A DNA stretch of 55,306 nucleotides. Source: Thiohalocapsa marina (GTDB lineage: Bacteria > Pseudomonadota > Gammaproteobacteria > Chromatiales > Chromatiaceae). The translations under genes were made by a program, and so were the position numbers. The stretch is from contig NZ_VWXX01000024.1 in NCBI RefSeq assembly GCF_008632335.1, positions 1-55,306 on the forward strand, read 5' to 3'. Below, one piece after another: positions 1-10,879 of the stretch. Each line of letters starts with the position of its first letter. Within the stretch, counting starts at the first letter, position 1. Under the pieces are notes generated by a model, which did no database searches, was not told the DNA's origin, and saw nothing but the letters and a program-made list of their open reading frames with translations.

Positions 1-527
1 CCACAGGCCACAACGGCGGATGCGCTTCGCTTATCCGCCCTACAGTGTTCACCTTGTTTTGGGCGCGTTCCTTAAGGCCGCATCCCGACGCCCAGCTGCA
101 TCTGTTATTCATCCCTTTTCGACTGTTCCTCGAACCCTATTCCCGGCCGTCGCTCGTCTGCCCTTTAATCCTGTAAAGAGCCGCCAGCCGCCAGCCACCA
201 GCCGCCAGCTGAAAGCCTTGTTTCACAGCCGATTTCCGGTCGGTTGCCTTTTGCCCAACAGCTGATCGCCCGATCCGTGAAAAAATCGGCCAAGCGCTTG
301 ATCGGGTCGCGCTGGGGGCTGGCAGCGGCGCCGGGCGGCGCGAGCGCAAGGTGCCATGGTGTCGGGACCAACACCTTAGGGGTGGTGCGGCAGTCGCCAG
401 CGCAGGATGCGCTGATGGCGCGGCTGCTGCAAGGGTCTAGAATGAGGCTAATCCCGCCTGATCCGGCGTGCGACCTGCCGGGCAGCCGCAGGATGACAGC
501 GTGACTGGCGCGTGGAGGGTGAGTTCG
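1..527. other. Non-coding leader region upstream of the 1477-aa membrane protein gene
   Basis: No convincing gene is seen in this stretch; the short open frames have no ribosome-binding site or recognisable product. It holds a palindromic repeat at 15-39 and a run of CCGCCAG-like heptads at about 179-211, a similar string of which recurs in the opposite orientation near 53094-53116. A TAGAAT hexamer at 438-443 could be a -10 element for the downstream gene, but no matching -35 lies 16-18 bases before it, so no promoter is called. Confidence 0.5.
15..39. repeat. REP-like palindrome (GGCGGAT...ATCCGCC type)
   Basis: A 25-base imperfect palindrome with arms GGCGGAT and ATCCGCC around GCGCTTCGC. 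It resembles the GGTGGAC...GTCCACC palindromes at 32916-32996 and 55020-55306 in arm position and in the central GCGC-rich core, so the three sites look like members of one dispersed extragenic palindrome family. Function is not known from the sequence. Confidence 0.6.
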
Positions 528-3500
528 ATGGCCTTATCTGCTCCAGGATCCGGACGTTTTGCTGAGCTGCTGGCCTTGGTCGGTTTGGTCGTTTTTCTGC
601 TGGTACCGCTTGGGCCGGCCGTTGCGGACAGCGCGATGGCGCGACAGGATCCGGACATCGCGATCCCCGAGGCCTTGCGGCCCTGGGTGCCCTGGGTGTT
701 GCACGAGGCCGATGAGCGCGACTGTCCGCTGGGTGCCAGTGCCAGTATCGGTGCCGCTGCCGCGGGGCGCATCTGTGCCTGGCCCGGGCGGCTGTCGCTG
801 GAGGTTGACGACAAGGGCGCGCGGCTCAGCCAGCGCTGGCGGGTCTACCGGGATTCCTGGGTGCCGCTGCCGGGCGATGCCGCGCACTGGCCGCTGGACA
901 TGGCAGACGGCGAGCGGCCTTTGCCCGTGGTGGAACGCGCTGGGCGGCCCGCTGTGCGTCTGGCGCCGGGTGAGCACCAGCTGACGGGCCGATTGAGCTG
1001 GAGCCGGCGGCCGGATGCGTTGCCGATCCCGCCTGAGATAGGGCTGGTCACGCTCCGGCTCGATGGCCAGGCGATTGCGTCGCCGCGGATCGATGCCGAT
1101 GGCCGGCTCTGGCTCGGTCCGGCCGATGCGGGGGCCGATGGTGGCCCGGCGTCCGCGGAGCCCGCGACGCTGCGGCTCGAGGTGATGCGCCGCGTCGAGG
1201 ACAGCATCCCGCTGCGGGTTGCCACCCGAGTCGCCCTGGATGTCTCGGGGCCGGCGCGCGAGCTCAGCCTGGGGCCACTGATGCTCCCGGGCGGCATTCC
1301 GCTGGCGCTGGACAGCCCGCTGCCGGCGCGGCTGGACGAGCAGGGCCGGCTGCGGCTGCAGGTGCGGCCGGGGCGCTGGGTGCTGACGCTTGATGCGCAC
1401 CATCCGGGCATGGTCTCGGCGCTGCGGTTGGAGGCGCTGCCTGCCCCCTGGCCAGCGCAGGAGGTCTGGGCCTTCGCGGCGCGGCCCGATCTGCGCCGCG
1501 TCGAGATCGAGGGCGCCCAGGCGGTGGATCCGCGGCAGACCCGGTTGCCGTCGGACTGGCAGCGCCTGCCGGCCTACCTGATGCAGCCCGGCATGACCCT
1601 GCGCCTGGTGCAGTCGAGCCGCGGCGCGCTGACCACCGACCGGCTCAGGCTGACGCGCGAGCTCTGGCTGGACCTCGACGGTGGCGGTCTCAGTCTGCGC
1701 GATCATCTCCAGGGGCAGCTGCGGACGCGCTGGCGTCTGGAGGCCGAGCCCGCGCTCCGGCTCGGCCAGGTGCAGGTCGACAGTCGGCCGCAGTTCATCA
1801 CGCGGCTGCCGATGGCGGCCGGGTCCGACGCGACACCGCCCGAGTCAGCGGGACGCGAGGGCGTCGAGGTGCGGCAGGGTCAGCTGGACCTGATCGCGGA
1901 GGGCCGTGTCGAGGCGATCGGGGCCGACACGCGTCCTGGGCTGGCCATGGCTTTGCCGGCCTCGGGCTGGGCCCTGCCGTTCGACGACATCAGCGCACGG
2001 CTGCACCTGCCCGCCGGCTGGGAGCTGCTGGCGGTTGACGGCGTCGACAATCTGCCAGACAGCTGGCTCGCGCGCTGGTCGCTGCTGGACATCTTTCTGG
2101 TGCTGGTCATTTCCCTGGCGGTGGCGCGGCTGTATCGCTGGCCCTGGGGGCTGCTGGCGTTGCTCGGGCTCGTGCTGACCTGGCAGGAGCCCGGCGCGCC
2201 GCGCTGGGTCTGGTTGCATCTGCTCGCGGCCATCGCGCTGCTGCGGGCGCTGCGGCCCCAGGCCGGGCGCCCGGCGCTGGCGCGCCTGCGCGCCGTCGTG
2301 CAGCTCTATCAGCGGCTCGCGCTGCTGGCGCTGGTGCTGATCTTGCTGCCCTTTTCGGTGGTCGAGCTGCGCGATGGCCTGTTCCCGCAGCTCGACCGTC
2401 CGGGGGCATTGACCCTGTCCGGACTCGGCGGCGGCCTCCTGGGCGCGCGCGTGCCAGCGCCGGGATCTGTCGACGCCGACCTGGCCGCGCCGCAGGTCCG
2501 GATGGCCAACGAGCGCCCGGCCAAGCAACAGGTCTGGCAAGAGGACCGGCCTGACGCGCTCAAGCAGGCCCCGTCCCTGCCGACCATGGATCCGGATGCG
2601 CGGGTGCAGACCGGCGCCGGCGTGCCGGACTGGCGCTGGCGGAGCGTGCAGCTGGACTGGAATGGCCCGGTATCCGCCGGCCATGAGGTCCGGCTCTGGC
2701 TGCTGCCGCCTGCGGCCGCCCTTGGCCTGGCGCTGCTGCGGGTCCTGCTGCTGGTGACGCTCGGCCTGCGACTGGCCGGCTGGTTGGGCTGGTCTGGCTG
2801 GGGGGCGGGTCGACAGCCAGCCACGAGCGCCTCTCTGCTGGTCTTCGGCACCCTGTTGCTTGGCGGCGGGTTGCTTGGTGCGCCCGGCCAGGTTCAGGCC
2901 CAGGTGCCGGTCCAGGCTTTGGCCCAGGATCCGGTTCAGGATCCGGCCCAGGCCCGGATCGAGCACCAGCGCCAGGCGCAAGGTCCGGAGCGGGCGCAAG
3001 CCCTGTTCCCGGCGTCCGCGATCGGCGCCTTTCCGCCGCCGCAGCTGCTGGACACCCTGAAACAGCGCTTGCTGGCGCCCCCGGACTGTCTGCCCAACTG
3101 CGTGGACATCGCCGAGCTGTCGCTGACGGTCTCCGGCGATGTGTTGCGTCTGGAGCTCAGCGTCGATGCCGCGGCCGCGGTGGCCTTGCCGATTCCCGGC
3201 GGCAGCGAGGCCTGGCGGCCGCGCGAGCTGTTGCTCGACGGGGAGCCCCTGGACGGGCTGCGCCTGGACCCTGAGGGTCGTCTGCAGGTGCCGCTGCCCG
3301 CCGGACGCCACCAACTGGTGCTGCTGGGCGCCCTGCCCGCGGCGGAGCAGGTGGATCTGCCATTGCCCCGGCGACCGCACCGGGTCGTCGCCCGGGTTGA
3401 TCCGGCCTGGCTGCTGGAGGGACTGGACGCCGACGGCCGCCCGGCCGATCAACTGCGCCTGTCGCGGGTCGAGGCGGCGGCGCCAGGGGGCGATGCCGAT

Positions 3501-4961
3501 GCCGGTGCCCAGCTGCCGCCGCTGCTGGAGGTCAGGCGAACGCTGCGATTCGGGCTGGACTGGACGGTCGAGACGCGGGTGGAACGGCTGTCGCCTGCGG
3601 TCTATCCGGTCACGCTGCGCCTGCCGTTGCTACCGGGCGAGGCCGTGACCAGCCCGAACCGCCAGGTCAGCGACGGCCACATGCTGGTCTCCCTGCCGCC
3701 GGGCCGGGTCACCGACGCCTGGAGCAGCACGCTCGAGCCGGTCGGGCGTCTGCGGCTGGTGGCGAGCGACGATCCGCGGCTGACCGAGATCTGGCGGCTG
3801 GAGTTGAGTCCGCTCTGGCATCTGCAGACCAGCGGCTTCGCGCCAGTGCAGCAACTCGGTCCGGCGGAGCGCTGGCTGCCGACCTGGCGCCCCTGGCCGG
3901 GCGAGCGGCTCGAGCTCCAACTCAGCCGGCCCCTCGGCGTGCCGGGCCCGACGCTGACGCTGGACCGCAGCCGTTATCACCTGACGCCGAGCCGGCGCGG
4001 TGTCGAGGCCGCGCTCGAACTGACCCTGCGCAGCAGCCAGGGCGGCCGGCACATGGTAAAGCTGCCGCCCGGGGCCGAGCTGACGCGCTTTCGCATCGAC
4101 GGCCGCGACCAGCCCCTGCCGCTGGTGACCGATGCCATCGATCTGCCGCTGGTGCCCGGCACCCAGCAGGTCGTGCTCGGCTGGCGGGAGCCGGCGGGCC
4201 TGGGCCGTCTGTACCAGCCGTCGTCGCTGGATCTCGGCATGCCGGGGGTCAACGCCGAGACCCGCATCCGCCTCGGCGCTGACCGCTGGGTGCTCTGGAC
4301 GGCCGGCCCACTGATGGGGCCAGCGGTCTTGTTCTGGGGCCTGCTGGCGGTGCTGGCGCTGGTCGCGCTGATCCTGGCGCGTTCCGGGCTCACGCCGCTG
4401 GGCTTCGCCGACTGGTTCCTGCTCGGCGTCGGGCTCAGCCAGGCCGGGGCCTGGGTCGGCGTGCTTGTGGCGCTCTGGCTCATCGCGCTGGGGCTGCGCC
4501 GGCGCCAACAGTCGGAGGTTGCGGCCTGGCGCTTCAACCTGGTTCAGGTCGCGCTGGCGGTCCTGACCCTGGCCGCGCTCTGGTCGCTGCTGCTGGCGGT
4601 GCAGCAGGGGCTGCTCGGCAGTCCGCAGATGCAGGTGGCCGGCAATGGGTCCACGGCGACGGAACTGCGCTGGTATCTGGATCGCAGCGCGCCCCAGACG
4701 GCCGAAGTCACCCTGGTGTCGGTGTCCATCTGGGTCTACCGGGCGCTGATGCTGGCCTGGTCGCTCTGGCTGGCCTTGCGCGTCCTGAGCTGGCTGCGCT
4801 GGGGCTGGCAGGGCTTCGCCGCCCCCGTGCTCTGGCGCGAGCGGGACCGCAGATCCGCCTCGGCGGACTCGGGCCAGGCCGGAAACCAGACTGGGGGCCA
4901 AGCTGGGGGCCAGACGGTGGACAGGCTACGCGACGACGGGGATCTGACGCTGGACCTTTGA
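528..4961 (+). CDS. Large membrane protein of unknown function (1477 aa)
   Basis: Function not recognised. The ATG at 528 is chosen because a GGAGGG motif sits eight bases before it; the open frame also extends upstream to a GTG at 468. A hydrophobic segment at about residues 14-34 acts as signal peptide or anchor. A long, largely beta-rich extracytoplasmic region follows, then a cluster of membrane spans around residues 520-620, two more around 720-790, a low-complexity stretch built on repeated PVQD/PAQ units near 790-820, a second extracytoplasmic region, and about five spans at the C-terminus (about 1260-1430). The alternation of exported domains and span clusters suggests an inner-membrane protein with large periplasmic parts. 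It stands alone, with no obvious operon partner. Many leucine- and proline-rich shadow frames overlap it on the minus strand. Confidence 0.8.
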   Translation: MALSAPGSGRFAELLALVGLVVFLLVPLGPAVADSAMARQDPDIAIPEALRPWVPWVLHEADERDCPLGASASIGAAAAGRICAWPGRLSLEVDDKGARLSQRWRVYRDSWVPLPGDAAHWPLDMADGERPLPVVERAGRPAVRLAPGEHQLTGRLSWSRRPDALPIPPEIGLVTLRLDGQAIASPRIDADGRLWLGPADAGADGGPASAEPATLRLEVMRRVEDSIPLRVATRVALDVSGPARELSLGPLMLPGGIPLALDSPLPARLDEQGRLRLQVRPGRWVLTLDAHHPGMVSALRLEALPAPWPAQEVWAFAARPDLRRVEIEGAQAVDPRQTRLPSDWQRLPAYLMQPGMTLRLVQSSRGALTTDRLRLTRELWLDLDGGGLSLRDHLQGQLRTRWRLEAEPALRLGQVQVDSRPQFITRLPMAAGSDATPPESAGREGVEVRQGQLDLIAEGRVEAIGADTRPGLAMALPASGWALPFDDISARLHLPAGWELLAVDGVDNLPDSWLARWSLLDIFLVLVISLAVARLYRWPWGLLALLGLVLTWQEPGAPRWVWLHLLAAIALLRALRPQAGRPALARLRAVVQLYQRLALLALVLILLPFSVVELRDGLFPQLDRPGALTLSGLGGGLLGARVPAPGSVDADLAAPQVRMANERPAKQQVWQEDRPDALKQAPSLPTMDPDARVQTGAGVPDWRWRSVQLDWNGPVSAGHEVRLWLLPPAAALGLALLRVLLLVTLGLRLAGWLGWSGWGAGRQPATSASLLVFGTLLLGGGLLGAPGQVQAQVPVQALAQDPVQDPAQARIEHQRQAQGPERAQALFPASAIGAFPPPQLLDTLKQRLLAPPDCLPNCVDIAELSLTVSGDVLRLELSVDAAAAVALPIPGGSEAWRPRELLLDGEPLDGLRLDPEGRLQVPLPAGRHQLVLLGALPAAEQVDLPLPRRPHRVVARVDPAWLLEGLDADGRPADQLRLSRVEAAAPGGDADAGAQLPPLLEVRRTLRFGLDWTVETRVERLSPAVYPVTLRLPLLPGEAVTSPNRQVSDGHMLVSLPPGRVTDAWSSTLEPVGRLRLVASDDPRLTEIWRLELSPLWHLQTSGFAPVQQLGPAERWLPTWRPWPGERLELQLSRPLGVPGPTLTLDRSRYHLTPSRRGVEAALELTLRSSQGGRHMVKLPPGAELTRFRIDGRDQPLPLVTDAIDLPLVPGTQQVVLGWREPAGLGRLYQPSSLDLGMPGVNAETRIRLGADRWVLWTAGPLMGPAVLFWGLLAVLALVALILARSGLTPLGFADWFLLGVGLSQAGAWVGVLVALWLIALGLRRRQQSEVAAWRFNLVQVALAVLTLAALWSLLLAVQQGLLGSPQMQVAGNGSTATELRWYLDRSAPQTAEVTLVSVSIWVYRALMLAWSLWLALRVLSWLRWGWQGFAAPVLWRERDRRSASADSGQAGNQTGGQAGGQTVDRLRDDGDLTLDL

Positions 4962-5237
4962 GGCCACGCCCTGCGCACAAACCTGAACCACACCCGACCG
5001 ATCCCGGCTGCCTGCTGTTTGTGGGGCGAGGCTGAGGCAGGGCTACGGCGGCAAAGGCTGGCACACCCCGCTGGACGCGGTGCTGAAAAACGATGTGGCC
5101 GCGCATCGGTGAGACGGCAGCTCCCGGCCCGCTGGCGCTGTAACAGAGGCAAGACAGCAATGCCGCTGGAAGCCTGAGGCTGGCGGCCCCATCTCAGGTT
5201 GGTTAATATCACCGTTCGCAAGCTGCATTCTCACGAG

Positions 5238-6623
5238 ATGTCCCGCAAACTCTACATTCAGACCTACGGCTGCCAGATGAACGAGTACGATTCGGCGCGC
5301 ATGGCCGACGTGCTGCGGGTCTCCCATGGCATCGAGCTTGCCGAGCGCCCCGAGGAGGCGGACATCCTGCTGCTGAACACCTGCTCCATCCGCGAGAAGG
5401 CGCAGGAGAAGGTGTTCTCCCAGCTCGGTCGCTGGCGGCCCTGGAAGGCGCGCCGACCGGAGCTGGTGATCGGCGTCGGTGGCTGTGTCGCGAGCCAGGA
5501 GGGCGAGGCCATTCGCGAGCGCGCGCCCTACGTCGACATCGTCTTCGGTCCGCAGACCCTGCACCGGCTGCCGCAGATGCTCGATGCGCTGCAGCAGGAC
5601 CGGCGGGCGCAGATCGATGTCTCCTTCCCCGAGATCGAGAAGTTCGACTGCCTGCCGCAGCCCCGCGCCGAGGGCCCGAAGGCCTTCGTCTCGGTCATGG
5701 AGGGCTGCTCCAAGTACTGCACCTACTGTGTCGTGCCCTACACCCGTGGCGAGGAGATCAGTCGCCCCTTCGATGACGTGATCGCGGAGGTCGCCGGCCT
5801 GGCGGAGCAGGGCGTGCGCGAGGTCAATCTGCTCGGGCAGAACGTCAATGCCTATCGGGGCATGATGCACGACGGCGAGACCGCCGACCTGGCCCTGCTG
5901 ATCCGCTGGGTGGCCGCCATCGATGGCATCGAGCGCATCCGCTTCACCACCTCGCATCCGATCGAATTCTCCGACACGCTGATCGAGGCCTATGCCGAGG
6001 TGCCGGAGCTGGTGAGCTTCCTGCATCTGCCGGTGCAGAGCGGCTCGGACCGCATCCTGTCGCTGATGAAGCGCGGCCATACGGCCATCGAGTACAAGGA
6101 CAAGATCCGTCGACTGCGTCGGGCCCGGCCGGACATCAGCATCTCGTCGGACTTCATCGTCGGCTTTCCGGGCGAGACCGAGGCCGATTTCGAGGCCACG
6201 CTGCGCCTGGTGGAGGAGGTCGGCTTCGATCAGTCCTTCAGCTTCATCTATAGCGCCCGGCCGGGCACGCCGGCGGCCGACTATGTCGACGACGTGCCCC
6301 ACGCCGTCAAGCAGCGGCGCCTGGAGCGGCTGCAGCAGCGTATCAGCCACCAGGCTCAGCTCATCAGCCGGCGCATGGTCGGCGAGGTCCATCGGGTGCT
6401 GGTGGAGGGACCGTCGCGCAAGGATCCGGCCCAGCTGTCCGGGCGCACCGAGAACAACCGGGTGGTGAACTTCACCGGCCCGGCGACGCTGATCGGCGGC
6501 CTGGTTGAGCTGCGTATCACCGAGGCGCTGCCCAACTCGCTGCGCGGTGAGCTGACCGCCCCGGCATCGGCGACGGCGTCGGTGCCTGCATCAGCGCCAG
6601 CAACCCTGGCCAACGCTGTCTAG
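5238..6623 (+). CDS. miaB: tRNA-2-methylthio-N6-dimethylallyladenosine synthase MiaB
   Basis: Radical-SAM methylthiotransferase that converts i6A37 to ms2i6A37 in tRNAs reading UNN codons. The N-terminal UPF0004 domain shows the three cluster-binding cysteines in [22 protein letters not shown] and GVGGCVAS. The radical-SAM motif is [16 protein letters not shown] (CxxxCxxC), and a C-terminal TRAM domain follows ([10 protein letters not shown]). Length 461 aa fits the family. The start at 5238 matches the family N-terminus ([19 protein letters not shown]); the frame runs back to a GTG at 5199, but that extension is unlike homologues. The gene begins the classic miaB-ybeZ-ybeY-corC order, with ybeZ only six bases downstream. 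Confidence 0.97.
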   Translation: MSRKLYIQTYGCQMNEYDSARMADVLRVSHGIELAERPEEADILLLNTCSIREKAQEKVFSQLGRWRPWKARRPELVIGVGGCVASQEGEAIRERAPYVDIVFGPQTLHRLPQMLDALQQDRRAQIDVSFPEIEKFDCLPQPRAEGPKAFVSVMEGCSKYCTYCVVPYTRGEEISRPFDDVIAEVAGLAEQGVREVNLLGQNVNAYRGMMHDGETADLALLIRWVAAIDGIERIRFTTSHPIEFSDTLIEAYAEVPELVSFLHLPVQSGSDRILSLMKRGHTAIEYKDKIRRLRRARPDISISSDFIVGFPGETEADFEATLRLVEEVGFDQSFSFIYSARPGTPAADYVDDVPHAVKQRRLERLQQRISHQAQLISRRMVGEVHRVLVEGPSRKDPAQLSGRTENNRVVNFTGPATLIGGLVELRITEALPNSLRGELTAPASATASVPASAPATLANAV

Positions 6624-6629
6624 ACCCGC

Positions 6630-7596
<967 letters not shown>

Positions 7597-7616
<20 letters not shown>

Positions 7617-8115
7617 CGGCACGGCGTCGGTGGCGCTGACACTCGACCTGCAATGGGCCAGCGATGCGCCGGAGCTGCCGTCCGCCGAGCAACTGCGCGC
7701 CTGGGCCGAGGCGGCGCTGGATCACTCTGGTGCCCCCTCGCCGGCGCAGCCGGAGATGACCATTCGCATCGTCGACGAGGCGGAAGGCGCCGAGCTCAAT
7801 GCCGCCTACCGCGGTCGTAGCGGCGCCACCAACGTGCTGTCGTTCCCGTTCGAGCTGCCCCCGGGTCTGGACGCCGCGGGCGCCGCCGATCTGCCGGACC
7901 TGCTTGGCGATCTGGTCATCTGTGCCCCCGTGGTGCAGCGCGAGGCGCTGCAGCAGGGCAAGCCCCTGGCGGCCCACTGGGCGCACATGGTGGTGCACGG
8001 AACCCTGCATCTGCTTGGCTACGATCACATACAGGCGGCGGAGGCGGCGCGCATGGAGGCGCTGGAGACCGACATCCTCCGTCGTCTTGGTTTTTCCGCA
8101 CCATACGAGGCATGA
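7597..8115 (+). CDS. ybeY: Endoribonuclease YbeY (rRNA maturation factor)
   Basis: Zinc-dependent single-strand endoribonuclease needed for 16S rRNA 3'-end maturation and 70S quality control. The signature [11 protein letters not shown], with three zinc-binding histidines, is near the C-terminus, and the conserved [15 protein letters not shown] segment lies in the middle. Length 172 aa is normal. The ATG at 7597 lies inside the end of ybeZ (20-base overlap), so the two products are probably made in a fixed ratio. The longer frame back to 7501 lies entirely within ybeZ and is not used. Confidence 0.95.
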
Positions 8116-8125
8116 ATACCCCCCG

Positions 8126-9007
8126 ATGACGAGCGATCGATCTAGCAACGGCTCGAGGCCTAAGGGCTGGAAGAAACGTATTTGCCAGCTCCTTGGCAGC
8201 GAGCCGCAAACCAAAGAACACCTGGTGGAGGTTCTGCAGGACGCGGAACGCCGCGCATTACTCGATCACGATGCCCTGGGCATGCTCGAGGGCGTGCTGC
8301 AGGTGTCGGATCTGCGCGTTGGCGACATCATGATCCCCCGTGCCGAGATGGTCTCGGTGCGACGCGACGACCCGCTGGAGCGCATCCTGGAGACGGCGGT
8401 GGAATCCGCCCATTCGCGCTTCCCGGTGACTGGCGACGACAAGGGCGAGGTGCTGGGCATCCTGCTGGCCAAGGACTTGCTGGCCTTTTGCACCGAGGGC
8501 GGTCGACGGCAGACGTTCAACATCCGCGACCATGTGCGCAGCGCCGTCTTCGTGCCCGAGAGCAAGCGCCTGAATGTGCTGTTGAAGGAGTTCCGCTCCA
8601 GCCGCAATCACATGGCGATCGTGGTGGACGAGTACGGCGCCGCATCCGGGCTGGTCACCATCGAGGATGTGCTGGAGCAGATCGTCGGCGACATCGAGGA
8701 CGAGCACGACCACGACGAAGGGGCCTTCATCTTCAAGCGTGGCAAGGGCGAATATACGGTGAAGGCCCGCACCACCGTGGAGGATTTCAACGAATACTTC
8801 CACAGCGCGCTGGAAGGGGGCGATTTCGACACCATCGGCGGCCTGGTGGTGAACGCCTTCGGCCGGCTCCCCGCCCGCGGAGAACGGGTGGAACTCGACG
8901 GCTTTCGCTTCACCATCATGCGGGCAGACAGCCGCCGGGTGCATCTGCTGACCGTGCGCCCGAGCCCGCCATTGCAGGGCCGGGCGCCGGATCAGTCCTC
9001 TGTCTGA
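8126..9007 (+). CDS. corC: CorC/HlyC-family protein (YbeX) with CBS domains
   Basis: Cytoplasmic paired-CBS protein of the YbeX/CorC type, linked to magnesium/cobalt homeostasis and, with YbeY and YbeZ, to ribosome metabolism. Two CBS modules span about residues 60-190 (VGDIMIPRAEMVSV at the start, EYGAASGLVTIEDVLEQIVG near the end). A CorC_HlyC transporter-associated domain follows at about 205-285. Length 293 aa is typical. The start ATG at 8126 lies ten bases after the ybeY stop. The usual next gene in many gammaproteobacteria, lnt, is absent here; the neighbour is prk in convergent orientation. Confidence 0.93.
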   Translation: MTSDRSSNGSRPKGWKKRICQLLGSEPQTKEHLVEVLQDAERRALLDHDALGMLEGVLQVSDLRVGDIMIPRAEMVSVRRDDPLERILETAVESAHSRFPVTGDDKGEVLGILLAKDLLAFCTEGGRRQTFNIRDHVRSAVFVPESKRLNVLLKEFRSSRNHMAIVVDEYGAASGLVTIEDVLEQIVGDIEDEHDHDEGAFIFKRGKGEYTVKARTTVEDFNEYFHSALEGGDFDTIGGLVVNAFGRLPARGERVELDGFRFTIMRADSRRVHLLTVRPSPPLQGRAPDQSSV

Positions 9008-9008
9008 G

Positions 9009-9052
9009 CGGCCCCGGCCCCGGCACCAGGTCCTGGGGGCCGGCCGGGGCCG
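9009..9052. terminator. GC-only hairpin between convergent corC and prk
   Basis: A perfect 11-bp stem, CGGCCCCGGCC (9009-9019) pairing with GGCCGGGGCCG (9042-9052), lies in the 56-base gap between the converging corC and prk stop codons. There is no T-tract on either side, so it may act as a pause or 3'-end stabiliser rather than as a classical intrinsic terminator. It could serve both directions. Confidence 0.55.
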
Positions 9053-9063
9053 AAGGGCGGCGG

Positions 9064-9954
9064 TCAGACGTGACGCGCTTCCATCATGCGCTCGATGATC
9101 GGCTGCAGCACCACCTCCATGGCAAAGCCCATCTTGCCGCCGGGCACCACCATGGTATTGCGCCGCGACATGAAGGAGTCATGGATCATGCTCAGCAGGT
9201 AGGGGAAGTCCACCTGCAGCGCCTCGGGATCCTTGAAACGGATGATGACGAAACTCTCGTCCGGCGTCGGGATGTCGCGGGCGATGAACGGGTTGGACGT
9301 GTCCACCGTGGGCACGCGTTGGAAATTTATGTCGGTCAGGGAGAACTGCGGTGTGATGTGGCGGATGTAGTCCGGCATCCGGCGCATGATGGTGTCGACG
9401 ATGGCCTCGGCGGAGTAGCCGCGCTCCAGGTTGTCGCGGTGAATCTTCTGGATCCACTCCAGGTTGACGATGGGCACCACGCCGACACCCAGATCCACAT
9501 GCTGGGCCACGTTGGCCTCGTTGCTCACCACCAGGCCGTGCAGCCCTTCGTAGAACAGCAGGTCGGTGCCCTCGGGCACGTCTTCCCAGGGGGTGAACTG
9601 GCCGGGGGTCAGGCTGGTGCCGAGACGGGCGTTGTGCTGCTCCGCCTCGTCGGCGCTGTGGATGTAGTACCGCTTCTTGCCGCCGCCGGTGTCACCATAG
9701 GACGCGAACAGCTCTTCGAGCAGATCGAAGCGGTTGGCGTCCGGGCCGAAGTGGCTCAGGTTGCGGTGCTCCTTGGCCGCCTTGGCCATCTCTTCCTTCA
9801 TCGCCGCCCGGTCGTAACGATGGAAGCTGTCACCCTCGATCACCGCGGCCTTGATGCCGTCGCGGTAGAAGATGTGCTCGAAGGCGCGTTTGACCGTGGT
9901 GGTACCGGCGCCGGACGACCCGGTGACCGCAACAACCGGATGTTTCTTTGACAT
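9064..9954 (-). CDS. prk: Phosphoribulokinase (class I, bacterial)
   Basis: Calvin-Benson enzyme that phosphorylates ribulose 5-phosphate to ribulose 1,5-bisphosphate, the CO2 acceptor of RubisCO. The P-loop variant GSSGAGTTT is at residues 11-19, followed by the substrate-binding region IEGDSFHRYDR and the YEGLHGL motif typical of the short bacterial form. Length is 296 aa. The start at 9954 is supported by GGGGAG seven bases upstream. It lies 190 bases downstream of rnfE on the same strand but probably has its own promoter. RubisCO genes are not in this window; fbp, another Calvin-cycle gene, is at 53981. Confidence 0.95.
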   Translation of the reverse strand: MSKKHPVVAVTGSSGAGTTTVKRAFEHIFYRDGIKAAVIEGDSFHRYDRAAMKEEMAKAAKEHRNLSHFGPDANRFDLLEELFASYGDTGGGKKRYYIHSADEAEQHNARLGTSLTPGQFTPWEDVPEGTDLLFYEGLHGLVVSNEANVAQHVDLGVGVVPIVNLEWIQKIHRDNLERGYSAEAIVDTIMRRMPDYIRHITPQFSLTDINFQRVPTVDTSNPFIARDIPTPDESFVIIRFKDPEALQVDFPYLLSMIHDSFMSRRNTMVVPGGKMGFAMEVVLQPIIERMMEARHV

Positions 9955-10065
9955 GATTGACTCCCCGTCTGTTTGCTCTATGAGACACACCCGCGGCAGC
10001 GGGACTGCGCCGGGCGTGTTGCGCGTTGGCTGAACACACCGCTCACTTGGCGTATCGACGCAGTG

Positions 10066-10092
10066 ATTCGAACATTCGAACTGACTAATATA
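10066..10092 (-). promoter_or_regulatory. Candidate prk promoter with ATTCGAAC direct repeat
   Basis: On the minus strand an extended -10 element, TGGTATATT (hexamer at 10087-10092), lies about 130 bases before prk. Immediately downstream of it, at 10066-10081, the plus strand has two abutting copies of ATTCGAAC, each with the palindrome TTCGAA. No good -35 is visible, which is compatible with an extended -10 promoter. The repeat sits where transcription would begin and could be an operator. This is an inference from sequence shape only. Confidence 0.35.
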
Positions 10093-10144
10093 CCACGAGC
10101 CACCCTGCGGCGGTCGACCCCGCGGATCGGGGTTTCGCTCCGGA

Positions 10145-10879
10145 TCAGGAGGCGACGGGGCGGGGGGCGGTCTCGGGCGCCGGCTCGGGTGCCGGATCGG
10201 ACACCGGCTGGCGCTGTCCGGCGCGTGCCTTGCGCGCCCGCTGCACGCGCTTGTCGATGATGTTCTTCAGCGCGATCAGCATGCCAAGGCCGATGAAGGC
10301 TCCCGGCGGCAGGATGGCCAGCAGGGCCCCCTGGAAGTCGTCGCCCAGGGTCAGGCTGAACCCCCGGGCCGCGTCCCCGAGCAACAGATGGGCCTGGTAG
10401 AACAGGGTCCCCTGGCCCAGCAGTTCCCGCAGCGCGCCCAGTCCCACCAGGACCAGCGTGAAGCCGATACCCATGGCCAGGCCGTCCACCACGGCGCGGT
10501 CCAGGCTGGTCTTGGACGCAAAGGCCTCGGCCCGGCCGATGATGGCGCAGTTGGTCACGATCAGCGGGATGAACAGTCCGAGCACCAGGTACAGCTCATA
10601 CAGCAGCGCCTGCATGCTGAGCTCGACAGCGGTGACGAAGGACGCGATCACAAGCACGAACACCGGCAGGCGGACCTCCGGGCGAACCAGATTGCGGATC
10701 AGCGAGATGGTGGCATTGGACAGCACCAGCACGGTGGTCGTGGCCAGGCCCATGCCCAGCCCGTTGGTCGCCGTGGTGGTGACCGCCAGCAGCGGACAGA
10801 GTCCGAGCATCGCGACCAGGGCCTGGTTGTTGCTCCAGAGCCCGTCGCCGATGATCGGTCCATAGCCCCGCCCTGCCAT
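10145..10879 (-). CDS. rnfE: Ion-translocating oxidoreductase complex subunit RnfE
   Basis: Membrane subunit of the Rnf (Rsx) complex, which couples electron flow between ferredoxin and NAD(H) to cation movement across the inner membrane. Multi-span protein of 244 aa from the ATG at 10879 (a GTG lies directly before it at 10882). The conserved N-terminus [22 protein letters not shown] and the segment [22 protein letters not shown] identify the family; the Cys in TNC is one of the conserved membrane cysteines. The start overlaps the rnfG stop by one base. A proline/alanine-rich basic tail after residue 210 is longer than usual. It is the last gene of the operon. Confidence 0.95.
   Translation of the reverse strand: MAGRGYGPIIGDGLWSNNQALVAMLGLCPLLAVTTTATNGLGMGLATTTVLVLSNATISLIRNLVRPEVRLPVFVLVIASFVTAVELSMQALLYELYLVLGLFIPLIVTNCAIIGRAEAFASKTSLDRAVVDGLAMGIGFTLVLVGLGALRELLGQGTLFYQAHLLLGDAARGFSLTLGDDFQGALLAILPPGAFIGLGMLIALKNIIDKRVQRARKARAGQRQPVSDPAPEPAPETAPRPVAS

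Noticed and set aside
8182-9951. A 589-codon plus-strand frame across corC and prk
   Set aside because: It runs through the end of one real gene in another frame and antisense to prk; no ribosome-binding site and no domain.
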